From positions 744,001-808,000 of the forward strand of contig OX579634.1 in the NCBI GenBank assembly GCA_951230915.1: 64,000 nucleotides of DNA. The letters run 5' to 3'. Positions 37,085 to 47,101 of this stretch are shown one piece after another; within the stretch, counting starts at the first letter, position 1, and every line of letters begins with the position of its first letter. This stretch comes from Antitrichia curtipendula. Taxonomy: Eukaryota; Streptophyta; Bryopsida; Hypnales; Leucodontaceae. A program made the position numbers and the translations under genes. The notes under the pieces were generated by a model. That model was not told the DNA's origin and searched no databases. It worked only from the letters and a program-made list of their open reading frames with translations.

Positions 37085-37830
37085 TTTTCTAAACAAACTC
37101 TAATTGTTTCCTAGTTGCGTTCTAGCTGTTCTATAGTTGCATGCTAGTTATTTTGTAGTTGCATGGCAGTTGTTCTATACATGCATGCTAGTTGTTCTGT
37201 AGAAGGATGTCAATTGTTCTATAGTTGCATGCTAGTTGTTCTCTAGTTGCATACGAGTCACTCTATAGTTGCATGAGAGTCAAATATTAGTTGCATGCTA
37301 GTCATTTTGTAATTGCATGTTGGTTGTTCTTTCTAGTTGCATTCTAGTCCTTCTTTAGTTGAAATCCAATCAGTTTATAGTCCAATCCTAGCATACACGT
37401 GTCCACATCAGCAACTATGATGAATGTCGGATGTCTAAAACCTCACAGTCACTTCTCTAGTTGCATACGAGTCACTGTATAGTTGCATGCGAGTTATTTT
37501 ATAGTTGCATGTTGGTTGTTCTTTCTAGTTGCATTCTAGTCCTTCTTTAGTTGCAATCCAATCAGTTTATAGTCCAATCCTAGCGTACATGTGTCCACAT
37601 CAGCAACTATGGTGAATGTCGGATGTCTAAAACCTCACAGTCACTTCTCTAGTTGCATACGAGTCACTGTATAGTTGCATGAGAGTCAATTTCTAGTTGC
37701 ATGATAGTTATTCTCTAGTTGCATGTCGGTTGTTCTTTCCAGTTGCATTCTAGTCCTTCTTTAGTTGAATTCGAATCAGTTTTTAGTCGAACCCTAGCGT
37801 ACAGTTGTCCACATCAGCAACTACGATGAA
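37085..37830. repeat. right subterminal AGTTGCA array with ~200-bp higher-order units
   Basis: AGTTGCATG/AGTTGCATAC motifs recur throughout, the inverse of the left-end motif. A longer unit of about 190-215 bp (TCCTTCTTTAGTTG ... CCACATCAGCAACTA ... GAATGTCGGATGT) is repeated three times, near 37347, 37540 and 37752, showing local tandem amplification. Confidence 0.85.
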
Positions 37831-38283
37831 TGTCGGATGTAAAATACCTCACAATAAATTCTCAGTTACACTTCCATAACCCTACTTTTCATTCTACGAC
37901 TACTTAGCGACTATAACAGCATAGTCGTAAAATTTGGTGCAAATACAGAGGGATGTAGTCGCAAAGTAGTTGAATAGGACACGTAGTTGCATTTGAGTCG
38001 GTTGTGAAAGACCGCTTTTTCTTCCAGTATTAGAGCCTACCCAAATTCTCAAAAAGTCCAAAGTAGGTTCCTTGATCTTTTAGGAGTTAAACTTCAAAAA
38101 TTTATGTAAGGATTCAAACCACTTCTACAAAAATGAAGCCAATATAATATTTAAGTTAGTAATAGTTATGTAAGCCCTTTTATATGATTTTATATAACAT
38201 TGTTAACCAACCTAAACCATTCTCCCTTGTACATTGGGATAATCCCTCCTTGGCCCCTTGGAAATGAATTTAGATTAATCGGT

Positions 38284-38366
38284 AGAGAGTCATTGGTTGG
38301 TTGGGAAGTTGCAATGCTATTGCCATTAGCTAACTAGAAGATTATAGAGAGTCATTGGTTGGTTGA
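38284..38366. repeat. 20-bp direct repeat pair
   Basis: AGAGAGTCATTGGTTGGTTG occurs near 38284 and again near 38346, just outside the right end of the CACTA element. Confidence 0.7.
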
Positions 38367-38507
38367 TAAGTTGTAACGTTGAGGCTCCCATTTTCTAGGG
38401 GAGCAAAAAGACCCTCAGTATTGGTTAATAATGCTATGTATGTCAAAGTATGCACTTTTTCAAAAGACTTGAAAAATCCCATCAGGAAAATATATATGTG
38501 CCTAAAC

Positions 38508-38509
<2 letters not shown>

Positions 38510-38543
<34 letters not shown>
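38510..38543. repeat. (AT)n microsatellite
   Basis: A pure AT dinucleotide run of about 34 bp, upstream of the RNase H2A gene. Confidence 0.9.
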
Positions 38544-38548
<5 letters not shown>

Positions 38549-39168
38549 GTGAAAACTTTTAGCAATTCAAGATTTGCAATGCCTAGCTTGAAGTTGTCCA
38601 CCTGTCCAGTACATCAAAATTTATCACATGCGTTTAGTGAATGTGAAGACTTGCGGAAGAGAATCGTGGTCTTGTGTTTAGGGTTAGGGAGCTTGTTGCA
38701 ATTCCTCATTCCTATGTGAGCTAGAATATTGTGAATCCTGAAACCGGTATGCTTTTTAGTTGATTCTTTTGCTCCCTTTTGATTTGCAGTGGAACTGGAT
38801 GGAATCGTCGATTGTTTGTCATTCCATGTAAATTTGAGCTTCTTTTGTTACTTTTTTCTTTCGTGGGGAGTTGTTCGTGTGCTAATTTGAAATTGATATC
38901 ATTGAACTGAGATTCTGAACTCTTGGATTGAATGCTTTGCCCTTTGAGCATTGTCCCTCATTTTAGGGACCTCTTGTTACGTGTTTTGCTCATCAGGTGC
39001 GGTTCCTTGGTAATGTGGGAGGGACTGCGGTGCTTCTCTTGCATTTATCATGCACCAACTTGTGGAGCGTTTCCTTTGTTTGTGTCAAGCTCTAATTCTA
39101 GAAAAAAAGTGAGTCGCAGTTGTAGCAGCTTAATTTGAATACAATTCGCCGGGACAGCACAGATCGAA

Positions 39169-41501
39169 ATGGTGACCGGCTCGGGGCTGCCTTCGTGGAA
39201 GGCAAAACCTTGTTTGTTGGGAATCGATGAAGCTGGGCGTGGTCCTGTCTTAGGTTTGTACGACGTCTCTGTCTTTTTTTCCCGACGGTATTTATTGGAT
39301 TTGGGGTTTAGGGTTTAGGGTTTTAGGGATTGAGAAAATGTGACGGATGTGCAGGACCCATGGTGTATGGATGCGCTTACTGCCCTCTGGACCAGAAAGA
39401 TCGGATCTCCACTCTGCAGTTTGCAGGTGCCTCGATCTTCCCCTCGTTCCTTATCTTATATGAGGTTTTACTTTGTCTTTGACAAATTTCGGGATCATTT
39501 CAATAGGAGGTTTTGGAACTTTACTCCCATTTTCAATTCTTGTTTGTCTGCCTTGTGCCACATTGAACCTCGACACCTGAAAATTAGTTGTATACAGCAA
39601 TATTGACTTCCGGCACAGAGTGGAGAGGAAAATATTCTGTTATGTTGTATGCTTAGAATATCAGTAGTGAATTCATAGTTGCCGGATTATACGTGCAGAT
39701 TCCAAGGTTTTGACAGAAACGAAACGGGACGAGTTGTATGAAAGCATTCTGGCCGATAGCTTAATGGGGTGGGCTGTAGATGTAATTGATCCCAACGATC
39801 TCTCTGCGAGAATGTTGCGAAGGTGAGATGCCGTACCTTGATCTATGAAGATCGTGATTTTGTCACGGGCTTAGAAGGCCTTGGGAAGTAATTGCTATGA
39901 GTACCTTGGTAGTTACTAAACTGCAGAAGCATCACTTCATGGTGTGTTGATATGGTTGAAAGCATATAATTCAAGTCCCAGGTCATACTAGAAGACTAAT
40001 GTGTTGAGGATACATCCCATTTGTCATGCTTTGAATTGGAGTTATTTTTTCAGTTTGGCTTTAGCATTCGAGTTGGAATTGTGAAAACTATGGGCGGTAT
40101 TCAATCAAGTGTGTCTTCAATCTTGGCTTGGGCACATTTGCTATGTTTATTTCACTGAACATTTGGTTCCTTTACGCAGGGAGAAAATAAGTCTCAATAC
40201 AATCTCCTTCGAGTCGGCTATGGGTTTGATTCGGAATACTTTGGACCTGGGAGTCCTTTTATCAGAGGTTTGTCAAGAAGCTGCATCTAGGTTTCAATAA
40301 TATCAGTTGCATTGCTAAGCATGCTGTAGGAAACTTTAACTGACAAAGAGCATCTCAAACGTATCTTTGAGTAATGAGATGTAATCAAAGTTGTAAATAT
40401 GGAATACCATGGTTGTCATGGTTTTGCAGGTGTATGTCGACACAGTTGGCGATCCTGAAAAGTATCAGACCATGCTAACAGAGCGTTTCCCTGGCATCAA
40501 ATTCACTGTGTCAAAGAAAGCTGATAGTCTCTTTCCCATAGTCAGTGCCGCTAGTATTGTCGCCAAGGTAAGGGTCCCATACTGGAGCTCATCGTTCGAG
40601 TATAAGTTGAATTCTGAGTGACGGAATCATTTTTTTTGGCACTCGTTTATGATGAAATGACTGGTGGTTGAAACAAGATAAATATTATAAGTTTGGAACG
40701 TTATGTTTTGTTCTTCATCAGAACAGGTAACAAGGGATAGAGCACTGCGAGACTGGATTATGGATGAGACGAGTTTAGAGATTGCTAGAGGTTTTGGCTC
40801 AGGCTATCCTGGAGGTGAGGCCTCGAAGTGATCCATTTGATCAATTCAACTTCATGTCGCAGAATTTTAACTTGACCCTTAGACTTACTTGAGTATGTAG
40901 TATGATGCTCATATCAATTGGATATTTATGAGGTATATGATGGATAATCGTTTTTGTATTCAGATCCGGAGACAAAGGCTTGGCTCGAAGAGCATTTCAA
41001 CCCAGTTTTTGGATTCCCGTCTCTTGTACGGTTCAGTTGGTCGACTTGCAAACCATTCTTGACGAAAGGTGGTGTTGATGTTTACTGGTAAACGTCTTTG
41101 TTGAAATCGTCACCCCATGGCTGCGAAGTTATGTGATGCAACTTGGAAAGTGATGAGGCTCTTTCTTTATGAAGTTTTGTTTCATGTTATTAGCACAAGC
41201 GAGCATTTTCATTAGTTTCATTTGCATTCAAAAGAGAACTAATTGGAGAGGGGTACCACATTTCAAGTGGACGAATGATAACCCTATTTCAATACAGCAC
41301 CGTCGTCAATTTGTCAACGAGTCGTCTTGAAACTTAGTCGATTTAATCGTTCCAATGCGTTGATACAGGGAAGATGCTGATGACGAGGATGACGCAGATA
41401 GAAAACAAAAGCCTTCGCACATTGAAGCTGAATCCTGTGCTCCTGGCAGACATCCTTATTTCAAATCGCGCAAGCTACAGCTAATGACCACCCGCCTCTA
41501 A
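39169..41501 (+). CDS. RNASEH2A: ribonuclease H2 subunit A
   Basis: Eight exons: 39169-39253, 39355-39426, 39699-39822, 40180-40267, 40430-40567, 40727-40814, 40964-41087, 41369-41501. All introns are GT-AG and phases are consistent, giving 283 codons plus stop, near the usual length for eukaryotic RNH2A. It is the catalytic subunit of RNase H2, which cuts RNA:DNA hybrids and removes single ribonucleotides from genomic DNA in the nucleus. Active-site residues are visible: Asp20 and Glu21 in GIDEAGRGP, Asp127 in VDTVGD, Asp155 in [18 protein letters not shown], followed by [22 protein letters not shown] and the FSWSTCKPF segment match the family. An acidic patch ([10 protein letters not shown]) lies near the C-terminus. 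No anomaly seen. Confidence 0.95.
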
Positions 41502-42326
41502 CACGGATATGAAATAGAATCCTTCCACTCATTTCGTTGTGACTGCTAACTAGCAGAATTGGCATGGAATTATTTTGTGCGATGTCATGTACTGTTGCTG
41601 CTTGGGTCATGCTCATGGTGCAGAATGACGTGCTAGGCATCCTTACAAGCATGTGAATACTATTCTGAATCCCCGGGATCGCCAGAAGTCACTCATGTTT
41701 CAGCTTGAAGATTTAGTTTACATAGCATTGGTCGGCAAGGGTTCAGTCTTCGCAATTGTACACCATGAACTTGGATATCACAATTATGTTACACACTAGT
41801 TTAATCTAAATCCTTCTATTTCTCCTCACTCTGGTGTAACACAATTGCAAGCATTGTAGCCTTTGGCTATTCCTGATCATGGATGCATGGTATTACTTGT
41901 AACTTCTTCAGCACATCAGGTTCATAGTTTGTAAGTTCATAAGTGATGCAAAGCTCACTACCAGCATTCTAAGGTATGTATGTTACATGATTGTATACTC
42001 TCCAGGTGCAACTGTAACCCCTAATCGACCTGAAGGGTCTTTGGAGTCACATATTTCACTTATATTCTCCTAGTTCTGTACTCTGATACTATCATATTAC
42101 TTTTGAGTACATTATCGCATTAATATACACCTTGATACTGCTTACACGATGTGGATTTTATGGGCCTATATTTGGTGTATACACATACAGTGCTCTGGGG
42201 ACGTTTAGGGATTAACCCAACCTGACCAAGATTGGTTACAAGCCTACAGTGAAGGTCAATCGACATAATAGATTTCTCACTCATGCTCACCAAGCTGTGA
42301 CAGTGGTTGTGCTATGGACACAGAGC
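41502..42326. other. convergent 3' intergenic region with a MITE-like segment
   Basis: This is the shared downstream region of the RNase H2A (+) and HMA-protein (-) genes. At about 42012-42222 a segment starts GTAACCCCTAATCGACC and ends GGGGACGTTTAGGGATTAACC, imperfect inverted termini of the recurrent family. No gene is visible. Confidence 0.5.
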
Positions 42327-43594
42327 CTAGGTGGCTCCCTTCAAAGACTCTAGTTCGGTGTCAGATATGTCGTGGGATGCAGCATAGAACACCCCTTTCG
42401 ACATGAATTCACGACAAGCATTGGTCACAAAGTTCCTGGGCATCCTATCGCACAGGGTTGGCATCCTCTTTTGCAGGTCTTGCATCTTCAGATTGGACAT
42501 TCTCCTTTGGAAGGTTGGCATCTTCATTCCTGACATCTTCGGCATCTTCGGGCGGAACGAGAGGAAAGGCTTGACCTCTTTCTTTTTCTCTACAGGTACG
42601 ACCACCACCTCGGAGGCGGCCTCCAGTGCTGGTGCAGGGGATTTGCCAATCAAGGTCACTGTCTTTCCTGATCTGCGAATTTGGCTCATAATCTCCTCAG
42701 AATCTGCAGTCCCCACCACGGTTGCCTTCTGTTGTGCGTAATCCACAGTGTAGGATTGGACTCCTGCACACGTGCCATACAGTTTCTACGATCATAATCT
42801 TGACAAGAACTAGGCGTCTCATGTTATGTACGATTGAATAGTATGAATTGCAGTAAAATTAGACTCAATCTCAAAGAATTTTTATCATAGGGAGACTCAT
42901 TAAGAGCAATGGCCACCATTACACGCCCAACTTGGCATGCTCAAATTTTCCAGCTAATTTTGAAGGGCATTTCCTTGTCCCTCACCATTGCTCACCAAAC
43001 ACGAGCCATAAATAGTCATAAATAGTCAAATGACCACCCGTCAAGAAGAACAAAGGATAAAGCAACTAAAGTTAGGATGAATATTGATTTCAAGGGCCAT
43101 TCCTTGACATGCTAGGATCAAGTGTCAAGAGAATATTATGAAGGGCCCATAATGCTTTTCATCCACCTTGACGGTGCACTGGTAGCCATGCTCTCAGCAG
43201 ACTCTAGATAAGAAGATGCGAAATAAGGATGATGTCGTTCATAAAGAGACCTCCCCAGTCACATGTTACTTTGCGCTATTTGCGGTGGAGGTGCTCTCTA
43301 TCTTTAATTGATTTAAGTCCACAACATTTTAACAACTTCAGTGAAGTAAATGAGGGTCTCTCTATCATATACCAACATTATTCTCAACTCGTTAGACAGA
43401 ACTCTGCGCATAATTGTTGTCGAAGAGACACTGAAAAGTCTGACTATACTGATAAACTCTCGCCCACGGAGATGCCTTCATATTATTAAGACTTTTGTTC
43501 AGCTTCGAAAGGAAGCATCACCTGGAATTCTCTTGAGACTTTTTCTCACACTCCCAGCACAACCTTCACAGTGCATCGTCACCTTGAATTCCAT
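42327..43594 (-). CDS. HMA-domain metal-binding protein (Atx1/HPP-like) with Met-rich tail
   Basis: Two exons on the minus strand: 43522-43594 and 42327-42763, phase 1, giving 169 codons plus stop. The first ~65 residues form a heavy-metal-associated domain (Atx1 fold) with the metal ligand pair Cys9/Cys12 in MHCEGCAGSVRK, and KATVVGTAD and RRSGKTVTLIG in the second half. Such proteins carry copper, zinc or cadmium in the cytosol. The ~100-residue extension has nine Met between 98 and 145 (KMPKMSGMKMP, RRMSNLKMQ, KRMPTL) and is basic. It ends KGAT, so the CaaX box of isoprenylated HIPPs is missing. The first ATG follows a strong acceptor-like TTTGTGCAG, so an extra upstream exon is possible and the start is uncertain. 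Confidence 0.75.
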
Positions 43595-44976
43595 CACCTG
43601 CACAAATTTACACCTCGCCATTCAGTTTCAGTTTGCACAATTGCTCAGAATACAATACCACAGAGCACATCTTGTTCGCCTCGACTGCCATACCCTATAA
43701 CCTCGGCGCTCACGAATTAGACTCGTTTCCGAAGCTCAGAGGAATATATTAAAGTACCTTCCCTCAATAGATTCCAGTAGGACTGCAATCCGCAGAGAGA
43801 CGTAAGCCTAGAGCTGGATTCGAGGATAAAACAGCAAAGAATTGGTGTCTTTCGATCATTGTGCATGCAAAACAAGAACTAGGGAGAAAACACTGAGGGC
43901 AAAAGGAATTAGGCAAAGACGGAGTATGCACCTCAGCCATGAGGAATTGATTGAGCACTGCAATTCTCTCCTCGATCGATCACCCCCAATTGGAGTCGCT
44001 CCCAAGCTCCCGATGACCCCGCCTAGCTACGCCGCCAAGCTCTCAATGGAATTCTCCCGAAAACAAAATGGACATGACTGTTTCCTAGAACAGAGCGCAT
44101 GTCATCTCAGCTCGAGTCTTTCTCAATTTAGCGACAACCCACTGAGTGATGGCAGAACAGTGCACCAGAGTTCAGTTCCAATTCTCCTACACAGTGGGCA
44201 TTAGATCAAGAAAACCCCACATTCAAGTCATAAAACAACTAGCTTCCATTCTCTCGATCAGAATTTGGGTGGAATTGAGTAAGAATTCGCCTATGTAAGT
44301 TGATGCGTCCCTGCTGGTGAACTTTTGAGCCTAGCCAAAGGGAGCTTGGACTGGAGACGAGGGCAGCCAGACAACCTGCAATTATTTCGACGAGACTGGG
44401 TCACCTCATCACCTGAGTCTCTCACGATCATGATGAGAATTCTCACGTTGGTGGGGACATGTGGCAGCTAGAGAGTGGGATTCCTGGGGGAAAATAAAAA
44501 AATAAAAAAAATGAATGGCTTGGTGAATGTAACTAACGCTACTAAATAGCAATCAACTCGAAGTGGAAGATGACGGAGGCACATTTCACGGGATCTGTAC
44601 CACAGTACTACTTCTGTGTCTGTCCCTTCAAACTTCGAAGGCAGCTATTATGGAAGAGAGGAAGTGGAACCAGTCAACAATTCCTGTGACAGAGTTGTCA
44701 GTGCGGGCTGTGGGAATAATATTAACTCGACCGGTTAAGCTTGGCTTCCATTATTGAAGCAGCCATTGTCCTGTCTGTCTGATAAATTATCAGTACCGTG
44801 AGTTTTTGTGTCAAAAGCTGACTCTGCAATTAAACAGGAGATGACGGAGAGCTAAAGGTAAGCTTCCAGTACTGTACATTACATTCAAGGAGTTGCACGG
44901 GACTCCGTCACAAAGCTGTTGACCATCCACTTGTCCGTGGGACCGGACCTACAGTAACAGTTTTGCTTTCTATCAA
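43595..44976. other. upstream region of the HMA-protein gene
   Basis: This stretch has mixed composition without a convincing gene. It probably holds the minus-strand promoter and 5' leader of the HMA protein near 43600-44000. Short frames on the plus strand (43229-44204) are not family-like. Confidence 0.35.
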
Positions 44977-44992
44977 AGGCGGTGGGAAGATG

Positions 44993-46094
44993 CCGGCACT
45001 CGATCAGGAATGTGGGACGAAAACTGGATTTGCAGCAAATAGTTACCCTAATTGTGGGTTTTCAGGCTTCGTGGAAAGATGGGTTTTTTCCAAATCTGAA
45101 GCTAGGGGATCCGATATTGACATGGCAAATTTAATTGGTGTAGATACTGAAATGTTTAATATCATTAACCTGGGGATAAGGTCTCCTTTTTATCTTCAAC
45201 TTCCTTTTCCTGTAGTAACCATTTTGATTCGCTACTGTAACGCTCTCTCTAGCCACTGGAAGGTTTGTGACTTTGTGCACTTATAATCGCCACTTGAAAT
45301 GAAGGTTCACTGTAATTTTGAAGAGGCAAATTTGGGTGTCAGCCCATAACTCCATATTGTATGTAAGATCAAATAATTGCCCACTAACTAAGGTCTTTCA
45401 AAGGACTAGGTAGTGGCAAAACATGCCAGGTTTTGAAGAACAAATGTAAGTTATTAGGACTTCATGAGTTGCGTCATCGTCAAGTGATGTGAGTTAGTGA
45501 TGTGAGGTTGTTCTTTGTGACTTGGCCCACTTTGCCATTACTTGACATAATCTCAATACTTGCTCTGGACAGTTTGAGGTGGATTGCCCTTGAGATCTCA
45601 AAATACTCACACGAGAAACAACTTGCAACTACTGGAGCGGATGCTCGTGTGCATATATTTAATTAATGCCTGTAGTCAAAACTCTATCACTATCAATCTT
45701 GCCTCCTCTTTGCCAGTCACATGCCTATCGCAACTTAAGACAGAACTTGCCTGAGAGTACTGACAAGTTTCTCTGATTGTGACTGTTGGGTTGTTCAAAC
45801 CCAACTAACCGAAGATCGATTATCTGAACATTCGGTTGTTGAGAGATTTGGCGGTTAATCAGTTGCAGTTTGCAGCTGTTTTAGTGGTATTGGAATTGGT
45901 TGACGGCCTAGAATTAAACATTTGCAGGTTCAGTTGCGTGATGCTGTCTGTGATGCTCTAGGTGCTGCTACTTGGAGACTTGTCCTGCATCTCAGGGTGC
46001 CGAATGGTCCCCATGCAAAGTCAAAGGATCTGGCCACTCCGGACCAAGTCAGGAACTCACCTTTTGCACGAAAATGTGAAGGTGTGGATTGACA
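44993..46094 (+). CDS. hypothetical two-exon gene, unrecognised
   Basis: A plus-strand frame beginning with ATG at 44993 (MPALDQECGTK) reads to a donor after 45262 (HWK, AAG|GTTTGT). In matching phase, a second open stretch starts after TTTGCAG at 45928 (VQLRDAVCDALGAATWRL) and ends with TGA near 46094. The joined product would be about 145 residues. The composition is protein-like, but no domain is recognised and both pieces are short. It could equally be chance or a fragment of a decayed gene. The satellite array starts directly downstream. Confidence 0.2.
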
Positions 46095-46681
46095 CAAAGT
46101 GGAAACGAAAGGCCGGCCATTCCTAATCCACTCATCCACAAACCTTACTTCAGCTCAAAACAAGTGAAGCAGGTAGCAGAGGGGAGGGGAGGCTCGGTCC
46201 GTCCGTTAACCCTAAATTTCAAAGTCCATATTCTAAATGATGAATAGAATAGAATGTTTTAGGCGAATGTTTGGTCGTCCACATACTGTCTTCAAAACAA
46301 GGAGCTGTGATAGGCTCTATCTGTTCGTGTTGCAGTGGCTTGCTTCTTGAATAAAGATCCTACTCAATCAAACTCTAAATTATGAAGTTTCATATTCTAA
46401 ATGATGAATAGAATAGAATGTTTTAAGCAAATGTTTGGTCGGCCATTCCTAATCCACTTGTCCACATACTGTCTTTAAAACAAGGAGCTGTGATAGGCTC
46501 TATCTGTCCGTGTTGTAGTGGCTTGCTTCTTGAATAAAGATCCTACTCAATCAAACTCTAAATTATGAAGTTCATATTCTAAATGATGAATACTTAGAAT
46601 GCTTTAGGCAAGCGTTTGGCCGGCCATTCCTAATCCACTTGTCCACAATACTATCTTCAAAACAAGGAGTTGTGATCACTA

Positions 46682-46833
46682 CTAGAAAATTCATTTTTTT
46701 TTGTTGATTTGGTCGCATTGATTTGGTTCACTTTTCTGTTGATGTTTGTTCAAATCAACAAATCACTATCTAAATGAGCAAAAAAGTGAACCAAATCAAT
46801 GTGACCAAATCAACAAAAGAATGAGTTTTCTAG
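46682..46833. mobile_element. 152-bp MITE nested in the 46677-47289 element
   Basis: It is almost a complete hairpin: CTAGAAAA at the left end and TTTTCTAG at the right, with arms through TTGATTTGGTC and TTGATTTGGTTCACTTTT paired to their inverses. TA flanks both sides (46680-46681 and 46834-46835). Removing it with one TA restores the CACTACACCAAAG left end of the host element. The TA duplication suggests a Tc1/mariner-like (Stowaway-type) mover, but the TIR is not a family I know. Confidence 0.8.
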
Positions 46834-46948
46834 TACACCAAAGATGATATTTAGTGTTGAGTGACATTTAGTGTTTTTACCCCCCTACTAGCTACAACAC
46901 TAAATCTGAACTTGTCCACAATTAGTGTTAGACTTGAATGTGCCGGCT

Positions 46949-47101
46949 GCAAACTTCAGAGCCTTGTAACTTTTGCAAAAATTCTTCAAATAAGGAAAAT
47001 GAGATGTTTTTCGGCATTTACAAAAATTGTAGATGCCGAAAAACATCTCATTTTCCTTATTTGAAGAATTTTTGCAAAAGTTACAAGGCTCTGAAGTTTG
47101 C
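46949..47101. repeat. 153-bp perfect hairpin with 69-bp arms
   Basis: Arms 46949-47017 and 47033-47101 are exact inverse complements by eye (starting GCAAACTTCAGAGCC, ending GGCTCTGAAGTTTGC). The 15-nt spacer itself contains TACAA-AAA-TTGTA. Transcription would give a long RNA stem of small-RNA precursor type. It sits inside the CACTA-type element. Confidence 0.85.

Larger units (their letters stand above)
32349..38029. mobile_element. CACTA (En/Spm-type) DNA transposon, probably non-autonomous
   Basis: The left end is CACTACAAGAAAA and the right end TTTTTCTTCCAGTA, an imperfect terminal inverted repeat. TTA flanks both sides (32346-32348 and 38030-38032), the 3-bp target duplication expected for CACTA elements. 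Subterminal regions are packed with the motif TTGCAACT: mostly as TGCAACT on the left (32780-33590) and as AGTTGCA on the right (37085-37830), i.e. inverted relative to each other. This is the arrangement of TNPA binding sites in En/Spm. Inside are a minus-strand TNPA-like remnant and a plus-strand TNP2 C-terminal remnant. The transposase catalytic domain was not found, suggesting internal deletion. The imperfect right terminus (AGTA rather than AGTG) may also reduce mobility. Confidence 0.85.
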
